From the NCBI GenBank assembly GCA_036258555.1, contig DATADL010000213.1:1-15328 (forward strand): 15,328 bases of DNA, given 5' to 3'. The DNA comes from JALZEG01 sp036258555 (lineage in GTDB: Bacteria; Actinomycetota; CADDZG01; WHSQ01). This document shows, in pieces, positions 6,042 through 12,130 of this stretch (position 1 is the first letter of the stretch; every line of letters begins with the position of its first letter). A model generated the notes under the pieces. It searched no databases, had not been told where the DNA came from, and saw only the letters and a program-made list of their open reading frames with translations. Made by a program: the position numbers and the translations under genes.

Positions 6042-7424
6042 GTGAACTACTCCGCCCGTTCGAGCGTGGCGCTCGCTGCGTGCGCCGGCCTGCTGGCTCT
6101 CGGCCTGTCGCCCGCGACCGCGGCACGGCGCGCGACCTGTGGAGGTCTCAGGCCCACGATCCGCGGCACCGCGGGCTCCGACGTCATCCGGGGGACGAAC
6201 GGCGACGACGTCGTGCTCGCGCTCGGAGGCGCCGACGTCATCCGCGGCCGGGGGGGCGCCGACGTGGTGTGCGGCGGCAGCGGCAGCGACCGGATCCTCA
6301 CCGGCCCGGGATCGGACCTGGTCAAGGCCGGTCCCGGCTCGGACTCGCTCACCGGTGGGTCCGGCCGCGATCAGCTGCAGGGTGGCGGGGGCGCCGACGA
6401 CCTGAGGGGCGGGCGCGGCTCGTTCGACTTCCTGTTCGGCGGCAACGGCCGCGATCGCCTCGAGGGCGGGAGCGGGCCGGATCTCCTCCTGGGCGAGGCC
6501 GGCAACGACCGGCTCGACGGCGGCGAGGGGGACGACGTCGCGTCGTACTCGCGGGCGAGCGGTGCGGTGCGCGTGAACCTCCGCCGGGGCACGGCCGCCG
6601 GCGCCGACGGCGACGACACGCTCCAGGGGCTCGAGGTCCTCGAAGGATCCAGGTTCGACGACAGGCTCGTCGGCAGCCCGGCGGTCGACACGATCTTCGG
6701 AGAGAGCGGAAGCGACTCGGTCAACGGCGCCGGCGCCAACGACATCGTGCAGGGCGGGGCCGGCAACGACCGTCTCGACGGCGGCGCGGGCTTCGACTTC
6801 CTCGACTACTCCAGCGTGGGACGAGGGGGCGTCGACGTCTCGCTCGCGACCGGCGTCGCCACCGGGCAGGGCCGCGACGCGCTGCGCAGGTTCGAGGGCG
6901 TCCTCGGCTCCCAGGCCGGGGACTCGATCACGGGGGCCGCGGTGGCCGAGTCGCTGTTCGGCTCCGGCGGCGCCGACCGGATCTCGGGCGGCGCGGGCGA
7001 CGACACGCTCGAAGGGGGCCGCGGCGGCGACGAGCTGGACGGAGGCGGGGGCTTCGACTTCACCCTCTACCTGTTCTCCGGCGGAGGCGTCACCGTCGAC
7101 CTCGCGGCGGGGACCGCCGCCGGCGAGGGGGCGGACGAGCTCACGGGCATCGAGGGCGTGACGGGGTCCGAGCACTCGGACGTCCTGTCCGGGAACGCCG
7201 AGCCGAACGCCCTGTTGGGGGCCGGGGGCGACGACACCCTGTCCGGCCGCGACGGCAACGACGACCTGGACGGGGGCGCCGGGAACGACACCCTCGACGG
7301 AGGCGCCGGCACGGACGAGTGCACGGCCGGCGAGACCGTCACGACGTGCGAGGAGTCGGAGGCGCGGCGGGCGGCCATCCAGCGGACGCGAACCCCCCTA
7401 TATCCCCGGTCGAAGGCTCCTTAA
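6042..7424 (+). CDS. Secreted RTX / hemolysin-type calcium-binding repeat protein
   Basis: This 460-residue protein has a Sec signal peptide (hydrophobic 7-22, likely cleavage after ATA at 25-27). The rest is built of glycine- and aspartate-rich nonapeptides of the GGxGxDxUx type, for example GGAGNDRLDGG and GGAGNDTLDGG, which fold into a calcium-bound parallel beta-roll. A larger unit of 86-87 residues recurs three times, starting near 160, 247 and 334. Each has a YS...V.V.L..G.A.G segment followed by a GS...D.L.G turn and more nonapeptides. The C-terminus DECTAGETVTTCEE holds a likely disulfide pair, with two more cysteines at 33 and 77. No enzymatic domain is present, so a structural, adhesive or surface role is inferred. 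The next gene is a secreted protease on the same strand. Confidence 0.88.
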   Translation: MNYSARSSVALAACAGLLALGLSPATAARRATCGGLRPTIRGTAGSDVIRGTNGDDVVLALGGADVIRGRGGADVVCGGSGSDRILTGPGSDLVKAGPGSDSLTGGSGRDQLQGGGGADDLRGGRGSFDFLFGGNGRDRLEGGSGPDLLLGEAGNDRLDGGEGDDVASYSRASGAVRVNLRRGTAAGADGDDTLQGLEVLEGSRFDDRLVGSPAVDTIFGESGSDSVNGAGANDIVQGGAGNDRLDGGAGFDFLDYSSVGRGGVDVSLATGVATGQGRDALRRFEGVLGSQAGDSITGAAVAESLFGSGGADRISGGAGDDTLEGGRGGDELDGGGGFDFTLYLFSGGGVTVDLAAGTAAGEGADELTGIEGVTGSEHSDVLSGNAEPNALLGAGGDDTLSGRDGNDDLDGGAGNDTLDGGAGTDECTAGETVTTCEESEARRAAIQRTRTPLYPRSKAP

Positions 7425-7549
7425 ACGGCTTTAATTTTTTCTTAACTAAGCCCTCCCGAAAGGGAGGAATCGGACATTCCCGCCTCGAAGACTGGGCCAC
7501 CAGTCGGGGGGTCATCGGCGATCCCCCGCGTGTCATCCAGGGGGGATGC
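7425..7549 (+). promoter_or_regulatory. AT-rich promoter region and hairpin-rich leader of the protease gene
   Basis: The stretch 7421-7450 is strikingly AT-rich for this genome. TTAAA-CGGC-TTTAA followed by six T could act as a weak terminator for the RTX gene or as promoter DNA. After it come three local hairpins: CCTCCC-GAAA-GGGAGG (7452-7467, GNRA loop), GACTGG-GCCA-CCAGTC (7490-7505), and GGGGG/CCCCC with an inner ATC/GAT (7507-7527). A fourth possible stem, CATCC (7534-7538) with GGATG (7544-7548), would bury the G-rich RBS. I cannot assign it to a known riboswitch class. Confidence 0.4.
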
Positions 7550-8884
7550 ATGGGAGCAAGGAAGTCCTTGGCCAAGCGCGGCGCGGTTCTGCTGGCGGGG
7601 GTGCTGGTCGCAGCTCTGCCGGCTTCGTCCAGCCAGGCGCAGGAAGAGCGGCAGCGCTACATCGTCGTGCTCGAGCGGGGCGTGCCGGCGCACGCGGCGG
7701 CTCACGACCACTCGCGGTCCGAGAACGCCGAAGTCGGCTTCGTGTACGAGCACGCCCTCAACGGCTACTCGGCGACGATGTCGCCGCAGGCGGCGGAGCG
7801 GATCCAGAACGACCCGCGCGTCGAGTACGTCGAGCCCGACATCGAGCTGCACGCGACGGCGCAGACGCTTCCGACCGGCGTGAACCGCATCGACGCCGAG
7901 CTCAGCCCGACGGCGCGCATCAACAGCGTCGACGAGCGCGTCGACGTCGACATCGCGATCCTCGACAGCGGCATCGACCTGGACCACCCCGACCTCAACG
8001 TGGTCGCGAACACCGGGTGTGCAGGCGGCGGCCCCACGAACAACGTGTGCACGAACGGCGCGGGTGACGACAACAACGGTCACGGGACGCACGTCGCCGG
8101 GATCGCGGCCGCCATCGACAACGGCTTCGGCGTCGTCGGCGTCGCGCCGGGCGCGCGGCTGCACGCGGTGAAGGTGCTCGACTCCCGCGGCAGCGGCTAC
8201 CTGTCGTGGATCATCGCCGGGGTCGACTGGGTGACGGCTCGCTCGGCGACGATCGAGGTGGCGAACATGAGCCTCGGAGGCCAGGGCTGGTCGTCGGCCT
8301 ACCGCACCGCCATCGCGAACTCGGTCAACCGCGGCATCGTGTACTACGTCGCGGCCGGCAACGAGCGGCGCGACATCTACGGGACCGACAACACGTTCGG
8401 GACCTCGGACGACACGATCCCCGCGTCGTTCCCCGAGGTCGGGACGATCTCGGCGCTGGCCGACTTCGACGGGCGTCCCGGCGGCCTCGGCTCCGGGAGC
8501 TACAGCTACGCCGTCGGCTGCACCGAGAACCGCGACGACTCGTTCGCCTGCTTCTCGAACTTCGCGAAGAACAACGCGAACAGCCCGGTGACGTCGAGCG
8601 GCGGAAAGATCGACATGATGCTGCCGGGCACCGCGATCGTGTCGACGTACTACGGGGGCCGGTACGCGTCGACGCACGGCACGAGCCAGGCGTCGCCGCA
8701 CGCGGCCGGTCTCGCGGGCCTCTACATCGCGCGGAACGGCCGCGCCACGTCGGCGTCGGGCGTCTACGCGATCCGGCAGGCGCTGATCAACGCCGGCTAC
8801 GGCCAGACGACGACGAACGGCCTGACGACGCACGACGACCCGGACCTCCGCAAGGAACCGATCGGCTGGGGCGCGACGCTCTAG
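7550..8884 (+). CDS. Secreted subtilisin-family (S8) serine protease
   Basis: This 444-residue preproprotease starts at ATG 7550 behind an AGGGGGGA RBS; another ATG at 7546 is out of frame. It has a signal peptide (about 1-30, cleavage near SQA), an I9-type inhibitor propeptide (about 35-101, RYIVVLERG to VEYVEPD), and a peptidase S8 domain. The catalytic triad is Asp139 (AILDSGID), His178 (NGHGTHVAG) and Ser379 (HGTSQASPHAAG), with oxyanion Asn271 (VAAGNE). The usual GTSMA is GTSQA here, with Gln replacing Met next to the nucleophile. Cysteines at 157/167 and 324/334 could form disulfides. No C-terminal anchor or repeat domain follows, so a free extracellular enzyme is expected. It follows the RTX gene on the same strand, probably with its own leader. 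Confidence 0.93.
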   Translation: MGARKSLAKRGAVLLAGVLVAALPASSSQAQEERQRYIVVLERGVPAHAAAHDHSRSENAEVGFVYEHALNGYSATMSPQAAERIQNDPRVEYVEPDIELHATAQTLPTGVNRIDAELSPTARINSVDERVDVDIAILDSGIDLDHPDLNVVANTGCAGGGPTNNVCTNGAGDDNNGHGTHVAGIAAAIDNGFGVVGVAPGARLHAVKVLDSRGSGYLSWIIAGVDWVTARSATIEVANMSLGGQGWSSAYRTAIANSVNRGIVYYVAAGNERRDIYGTDNTFGTSDDTIPASFPEVGTISALADFDGRPGGLGSGSYSYAVGCTENRDDSFACFSNFAKNNANSPVTSSGGKIDMMLPGTAIVSTYYGGRYASTHGTSQASPHAAGLAGLYIARNGRATSASGVYAIRQALINAGYGQTTTNGLTTHDDPDLRKEPIGWGATL

Positions 8885-8917
8885 AGCGTCGCTAGCGGCT
8901 GGGGCGCGACGCTCTAG
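8863..8917. terminator. Duplicated palindrome / two-way terminator hairpin
   Basis: A 22-bp sequence beginning CGGCTGGGGC and ending GACGCTCTAG occurs at 8863-8884 and again, perfectly, at 8896-8917 (period 33). The first copy includes the last protease codons and the stop. CTAGAGCGTCG (8881-8891) pairs with CGACGCTCTAG (8907-8917) to give an 11-bp stem with a 15-nt loop, and 8874-8891 is itself an 18-bp perfect palindrome. It lies exactly between convergent stops (8884 and 8918), so a two-way terminator is likely, although no T-tract is present. Confidence 0.6.
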
Positions 8918-9535
8918 CTAGAGGCTCGGGCTGACGCTCGGGCTGGGAACCGATACCGAAGGCGTGGGGGCCGGGCTCTGCTCGGCCCCCGGCGCCGGTT
9001 CGGTCACACGTCCGGTGTCGGGCGCCCGGTCGAAGCAGACCCTCTTGCAGGTGGTCCCCGTGTGCAGGGTCAGAACCCACCAGTGGTAGACGAGCCGGGC
9101 CTCGGGGAACTTCATCTTCCTCAGCGGGACCCTCACGGCGAAGCTCCGCCGGCCGGGCCGCCACGCTTTGACGCCCGCCAGGATCCTGTCCTTCTTCCTC
9201 GCCCTGTCGCGCCACAGCTGCGCACGCATCCGGTGTCCGTCCGACCGGACCATCACGTAGTAGTCCGCGGCGGCCCCGCCGAGCGTGTCGAAGTAGACGA
9301 GGCCGTAGCTGCGATCCCACACGCGTGCGACCGTCCAGCGCGGGAACGTCACGACGTCGTAACGAGGCTGCCGTCCGCCGGCGACCTTGACGCGCCGCAC
9401 GTCGAACGGCCCCTTGGTGTCGTTCGCGTCGCGGACGTCGGCGTGGTCGGCGGACGCGACGAGGGGGACGACCGCGGCGACGGCCACGAGCGCGCACACG
9501 GCGAGAGCGACGCGAGCACCCGTCCTGCCCCTCAC
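8918..9535 (-). CDS. Secreted protein with two-cysteine motif, unknown function
   Basis: This 205-residue protein begins with GTG at 9535, overlapping the stop of the MauE-like gene as GTGA; the longer reading upstream is only a shadow of that gene. It has a signal peptide with cleavage near ASA-DH (27-29). The mature part starts ADVRDANDTKGPFDVRRVKV and looks like a beta-rich domain of about 140 residues containing CKRVC (C163, C167). The tail is rich in Pro and Ser (PSVSVPSPSVSPSL). I know similar DxNDTxGxxDVRxV openings from hypothetical exported actinobacterial proteins but cannot name the family. Coupling to a redox membrane protein suggests its two cysteines may be a substrate or a disulfide site. 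Confidence 0.75.
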   Translation of the reverse strand: MRGRTGARVALAVCALVAVAAVVPLVASADHADVRDANDTKGPFDVRRVKVAGGRQPRYDVVTFPRWTVARVWDRSYGLVYFDTLGGAAADYYVMVRSDGHRMRAQLWRDRARKKDRILAGVKAWRPGRRSFAVRVPLRKMKFPEARLVYHWWVLTLHTGTTCKRVCFDRAPDTGRVTEPAPGAEQSPAPTPSVSVPSPSVSPSL

Positions 9536-10041
9536 CGGTCGGCGCTCCGGACGCTCGACACGAGCCAGACGATCAACACGATCGCGATCGCGACGGCGAG
9601 GGCCGGGAACGCCTCCGACGCGGACGGCGGCTCGAGCTCGTAGGAGGCGACGCGCGGGACGAGCAGGATCGCCGCGGCGACCGCGCCGAGGAACGCGTTG
9701 CGAACGAGCATCAAGCGATAGTCGCGGCTGCCGGACCCCCCGAAGCACCCGCACGGGAGCCGGTCGCCCCCCAACCGCCGGGCGTGGAGCACGGCGAGGG
9801 AGAAGGAGCCGAGCAACGCGACGGCAAGAGCCGCGCCGGCCTTCGTTGCAACCCCGCCCGCCGACAGCAGCACGCCGGCGACGATCTCGACGACGGGTAC
9901 GAGCACGAGCGCGGGACCGACGAGCATCGCGGGAAGCCGGTACCCGAGGAGCGCAGTGCGCCACGCCGACGGACGTGAAGCCTTGGCGATCGCGGCCCAG
10001 AAGAAGGCAAGCGCGAGGAGAAAGGGGACGAGCGGAAGCAC
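9532..10041 (-). CDS. MauE/DoxX-like redox-associated membrane protein
   Basis: This 169-residue protein has about five membrane helices (near 3-20, 40-60, 66-86, 111-130, 145-163). The diagnostic PCGCFGG at 96-102 (C97, C99) follows a short loop after helix 3, as in MauE/DoxX-type proteins. MauE is needed, with MauD, to form the many disulfides of the methylamine dehydrogenase small subunit; related proteins pass electrons between quinones and periplasmic thiols. The start is GTG 10041, six bases after TAGGAT, a leaderless arrangement. The stop overlaps the start of the exported two-cysteine protein. A MauD-like partner lies about 0.9 kb away on the opposite strand. Confidence 0.82.
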   Translation of the reverse strand: MLPLVPFLLALAFFWAAIAKASRPSAWRTALLGYRLPAMLVGPALVLVPVVEIVAGVLLSAGGVATKAGAALAVALLGSFSLAVLHARRLGGDRLPCGCFGGSGSRDYRLMLVRNAFLGAVAAAILLVPRVASYELEPPSASEAFPALAVAIAIVLIVWLVSSVRSADR

Positions 10042-10047
10042 CAGCCG

Positions 10048-10053
10048 ATCCTA
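10048..10053 (-). promoter_or_regulatory. -10 box of the MauE-like gene, leaderless type
   Basis: On the minus strand TAGGAT (TANNNT) ends six bases before the GTG at 10041, with no RBS between. This supports the GTG as both transcript and translation start. Confidence 0.5.
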
Positions 10054-10083
10054 AAGAGCCGTGATCGCTACGGGGACCGCTCC

Positions 10084-10145
10084 GGGATGCAACGCCGCTC
10101 CGCTCAGACGCAATCCTTAAGTCTTCGCTCCGGGCATTGCATCCC
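10084..10145. repeat. 9-bp inverted repeat enclosing a 44-bp loop, intergenic
   Basis: GGGATGCAA (10084-10092) and TTGCATCCC (10137-10145) are perfect inverted copies. Inside the loop, AGAC and GTCT can also pair, and the short block GCTCCG recurs several times from 10079 onward. The element lies between the toxin gene stop and the MauE-like gene start, both on the minus strand. It could be a transcript-end structure for the toxin-antitoxin operon, an operator, or the footprint of a small mobile repeat. Nothing else is seen in 10042-10198. Confidence 0.5.
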
Positions 10146-10198
10146 TCCGCTGGGTCAGGACGTACCGCGAACGCCCGGGCACGCGACGCGTACCGACG

Positions 10199-10465
10199 CT
10201 ACAGTCGTTTGTAGACGTCGCGGCGGTTGGCGATCCTGACGACCTCTACGGTTCGCAGCTCATCCGATACGGCGTAGACGATCCGATAGTCACCCACCCT
10301 GATGCGGTAGCTGGACTTCATGCCCTCGAGCTTCTCGCACCGGTGAGGACGAGGGTCGTCGGCAAGCGCATCGATCCTGGCGCGGATGCGTTCCTGGACC
10401 GTCGCCCCAAGCTCCAGGAACTGCTTCACGGCCTTGTGGGTGAGCTCGACTTGGTATTCCGCCAT
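10199..10465 (-). CDS. RelE/ParE-family toxin
   Basis: This 88-residue protein has the full RelE/ParE fold pattern. N-terminal helices contain AVKQFLEL, then come RIDALADDPRPHRCEKLEG, the YRIRVGDYRIVYAV strand pair, and the C-terminal strand VEVVRIANRRDVYKRL. RelE toxins cleave mRNA in the ribosomal A site, and conserved basic residues here (in RIRVGDYR and NRRDVYKR) match that group better than gyrase-poisoning ParE. The length is normal and no frame damage is seen. It lies 26 bases downstream of its likely Phd-type antitoxin on the same strand, the usual antitoxin-first order. A G-rich stretch upstream can serve as RBS. Confidence 0.9.
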   Translation of the reverse strand: MAEYQVELTHKAVKQFLELGATVQERIRARIDALADDPRPHRCEKLEGMKSSYRIRVGDYRIVYAVSDELRTVEVVRIANRRDVYKRL

Positions 10466-10491
10466 CCACGCCCCCCGACGCGACGACTAGA

Positions 10492-10761
10492 TCACTCGAT
10501 CATCAATCCGGCTTCGGCCTTGACCTTCTCCCATGGGACCTTCATGTCCGCTTCCTCTGCATGAGCCTCGTAAACCGCGATCCGGTCCTCCAGATCCTCG
10601 ACGCGCTCGATCAACCTCGCCCACGTGTCGTAGCCCACGAGCGCGGCGACCGGCTTTCCGTGACGCAACAGCAGGAAGACGGGCCTACTAGCCAACTCGC
10701 GAATCAGCTCGTAGAGCCGACCCTTCACCTCGCTGACGTTTACAAGCTGCTCCGCTCGCAC
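10492..10761 (-). CDS. Phd/YefM-family antitoxin
   Basis: This 89-residue protein carries the Phd/YefM N-terminal DNA-binding fold (NVSEVKGRLYELIREL, then PVFLLLRHGKPVAALVGYDTWARL). The acidic helical C-terminal part (ERVEDLEDRIAVYEAHAEEAD) should wrap around and neutralise the RelE-type toxin encoded next. GTG 10761 is chosen because AAAGGGG lies about seven bases upstream; the alternative TTG at 10770 abuts that RBS and would add three residues. As in the family, the protein should also repress its own promoter with the toxin as co-repressor. Confidence 0.88.
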   Translation of the reverse strand: MRAEQLVNVSEVKGRLYELIRELASRPVFLLLRHGKPVAALVGYDTWARLIERVEDLEDRIAVYEAHAEEADMKVPWEKVKAEAGLMIE

Positions 10762-10814
10762 ACTTTCCAACCCCTTTCAGCCCCCCCAAAAACCAGCCCC
10801 GTTGTGCGGACCGA

Positions 10815-10845
10815 ATAATACTCCCATATATAGGTCGGAATTCCA
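10815..10845 (-). promoter_or_regulatory. Promoter/operator region of the toxin-antitoxin pair
   Basis: This is an AT-rich island in a GC-rich genome. On the minus strand TATTAT (10820-10815) is a good -10 box, giving a leader of about 45 nt. Upstream of it lie CCTATATATGG, nearly palindromic (10824-10834), and the 8-bp palindrome GGAATTCC (10837-10844). Either could be an autoregulatory Phd-type operator. No strong -35 is seen. Confidence 0.45.
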
Positions 10846-10905
10846 GCCCCAAACTTGAACACGCGAAGAATCCCCCACCTGGCGGCGGGCTGCCGAGGCG
10901 ACGAG

Positions 10906-10911
10906 TAGCCT
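10906..10911 (+). promoter_or_regulatory. -10 box of the MauD-like gene, leaderless type
   Basis: TAGCCT (TANNNT) ends seven bases before the ATG at 10919, with no RBS between. This again indicates leaderless transcription and fixes the ATG as the start. Confidence 0.5.
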
Positions 10912-10918
10912 GGACCCG

Positions 10919-11497
10919 ATGGAAGGTTGGTGGGCCGTCTCGTACGTCGTCATGTGGGTTCTCTTGATCGTCCTCTCCGTCGTCGTCGTCGCGCTCGCCC
11001 GCCAGATCGGCACGTTGCACCTGAGGCTCGGCCCCCGCGGCGCGCTCGAGGTCGACGACGAGGGCCCCCCGCTCGGTGAAGCCCCGCCGCCCGAGGAGAC
11101 CACGGATGCCCAAGGTCGCACCGCGCGGATAGGGGGCCCCGGAGAGGCCCAGCTCCTGCTGTTCGTCTCGCCGGGGTGCCACCTGTGCGAGCAGGTGCTC
11201 CCGTCGCTCCCCGTCGTGGCCCGCAAGCACGAGCTCGCTCCCTACGTCCTCTCGGACGTCGACGCGGACGAGATCGCGTCGCAGTACGAGCGGCGCCGGC
11301 TCGGAGCCCGCGCCGTCTCGGCCAACCTGATCGCGCAGCGCTACCGGATCCCGGGCACGCCGTACGTCGTCGTCCTCGACCGCCTCGGCGTCGTCCGCGC
11401 CAAGGGCACCGTCAACAACCTGGAGCAGCTCGAGGGGCTCGTCGAGACCGGCGCGCGCCGGTCCGAGGCGGCCGAGCAGGAAAGGCGCGCGAGTTGA
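10919..11497 (+). CDS. MauD-like membrane-anchored thioredoxin-fold protein
   Basis: This 192-residue protein has one N-terminal membrane helix (about 8-27) and a thioredoxin domain facing outside. The active site is CHLC at 87-90 (LLFVSPGCHLCEQVLPSL), with the cis-proline loop IPGTPYVVV at 144-152. The linker LHLRLGPRGALEVDDEGPPLGE closely follows the MauD pattern. MauD is a disulfide oxidoreductase or isomerase required to mature the cysteine-rich light chain of methylamine dehydrogenase. Here the next gene, overlapping by four bases, encodes a light-chain-like cysteine-rich protein, so a chaperone-substrate pair is inferred. The MauE-like partner is encoded leftward at 9532-10041. Confidence 0.86.
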   Translation: MEGWWAVSYVVMWVLLIVLSVVVVALARQIGTLHLRLGPRGALEVDDEGPPLGEAPPPEETTDAQGRTARIGGPGEAQLLLFVSPGCHLCEQVLPSLPVVARKHELAPYVLSDVDADEIASQYERRRLGARAVSANLIAQRYRIPGTPYVVVLDRLGVVRAKGTVNNLEQLEGLVETGARRSEAAEQERRAS

Positions 11498-12045
11498 CGA
11501 AGCAGCGGCTCGGCGCTGCTCCGAGCGCAGCAGAGAACGCGACCGTCACGCTCGCCGAGCGCACGAGCCGCAGGTCGTTCATCGGCAAGGTAGGGCGGGG
11601 CTTCGTCGCCCTCGTCGGCGGCTCCGTCGTCGCGTCCGCGCTCGCGCCCGAGAGGGCCGAGGCCTACCACGTGTGCGGCCACACCTACACGACCGGGTCG
11701 TGCCCCCATCCGTTCACCCCTGAGTCGCGCGTCGACCGGCACGGTTACCCGGTCCACCCGAAGTACGGCTACCCGGTGGACGACGACGGGAACGTCTACA
11801 CGTCGCGCGAGCAGACGCGCCGCAAGATGTGCCAGGAGGTCGTCCCGTCGCAGTACCCGCAGACCGTGGGAGCGGACTACGGCGGCGGGTGGAGCCGCTG
11901 CTGCAACGGACGCATACGCAGGATCGCGGACTGCTGCTCCTATTCGCAGACGAGGATCAACGGCGACGCGAGCGTGACCGGCTACTGCTACAACGGCACG
12001 AAGGTCTTCTGCATCGGCTACCGCGACACGAACGTCCGCTGCTGA
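11494..12045 (+). CDS. Tat-exported methylamine dehydrogenase light-chain-like cysteine-rich protein lacking the TTQ tryptophans
   Basis: This 183-residue protein starts at TTG 11494, overlapping the MauD-like stop as TTGA, with AGGAAAGG eight bases upstream. It has a twin-arginine signal (SRRSFI at 25-30, hydrophobic 37-50, cleavage after AEA near 57). The mature part has ten cysteines (61, 70, 113, 136, 137, 147, 148, 165, 173, 183). The end, GDASVTGYCYNGTKVFCIGYRD, parallels the MauA stretch ASWVASCYNPTDGQSYLIAYRD. MauA builds its tryptophan tryptophylquinone from two Trp; here the first aligned position is Val161, the only Trp is W133, and the protein ends before the second site. A Gly/Tyr/Pro-rich insert (80-104) has two GYPV units. 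An amine dehydrogenase role is therefore unlikely. Confidence 0.78.
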   Translation: MTKQRLGAAPSAAENATVTLAERTSRRSFIGKVGRGFVALVGGSVVASALAPERAEAYHVCGHTYTTGSCPHPFTPESRVDRHGYPVHPKYGYPVDDDGNVYTSREQTRRKMCQEVVPSQYPQTVGADYGGGWSRCCNGRIRRIADCCSYSQTRINGDASVTGYCYNGTKVFCIGYRDTNVRC

Positions 12046-12046
12046 G

Positions 12047-12121
12047 TTGCCGGACTCCCTCACCGCGGTCCTCGCAGTCGCCTCGCTCGTAGCGGGCATC
12101 TCGACGCTGTTCTCTCCCTGA
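12047..12121 (+). CDS. Possible 24-residue membrane micropeptide
   Basis: A TTG-started frame begins two bases after the light-chain-like stop and ends nine bases before the next gene. It would encode MPDSLTAVLAVASLVAGIST plus LFSP, a single hydrophobic helix with a short acidic N-terminus. It fills the otherwise empty 85-bp gap in this operon. Codon third positions are mostly C or G, as in neighbours. Against it: TTG start, no clear RBS, and hydrophobic short frames arise easily by chance in GC-rich DNA. Confidence 0.3.
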   Translation: MPDSLTAVLAVASLVAGISTLFSP

Positions 12122-12130
12122 GGCCTCTCG

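Noticed and set aside
5877..7175. Minus-strand open frame opposite the RTX gene
   Set aside because: It is antisense to a gene with signal peptide and calcium-binding repeats, and its repeating composition is a reflection of the RTX repeat.
6080..7549. Upstream extension of the protease frame, making a 934-residue protein
   Set aside because: This part is an Arg/Gly-rich out-of-frame shadow of the RTX gene. The protease has a proper signal peptide and RBS at 7550.
7451..7549. Cyclic di-GMP (GEMM-I) or cyclic di-AMP riboswitch
   Set aside because: A GAAA tetraloop hairpin is present, but the conserved core segments of either class that I know are missing.
9536..9964. N-terminal extension of the exported two-cysteine protein to 348 residues
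   Set aside because: The extension lies out of frame over the MauE-like gene and is Arg-rich. The GTG at 9535 gives a signal peptide and a GTGA coupling.
11494..12045. Functional methylamine dehydrogenase small subunit
   Set aside because: The mature protein has only one Trp, so TTQ cannot form in the known way, and no heavy chain or MauG is nearby.
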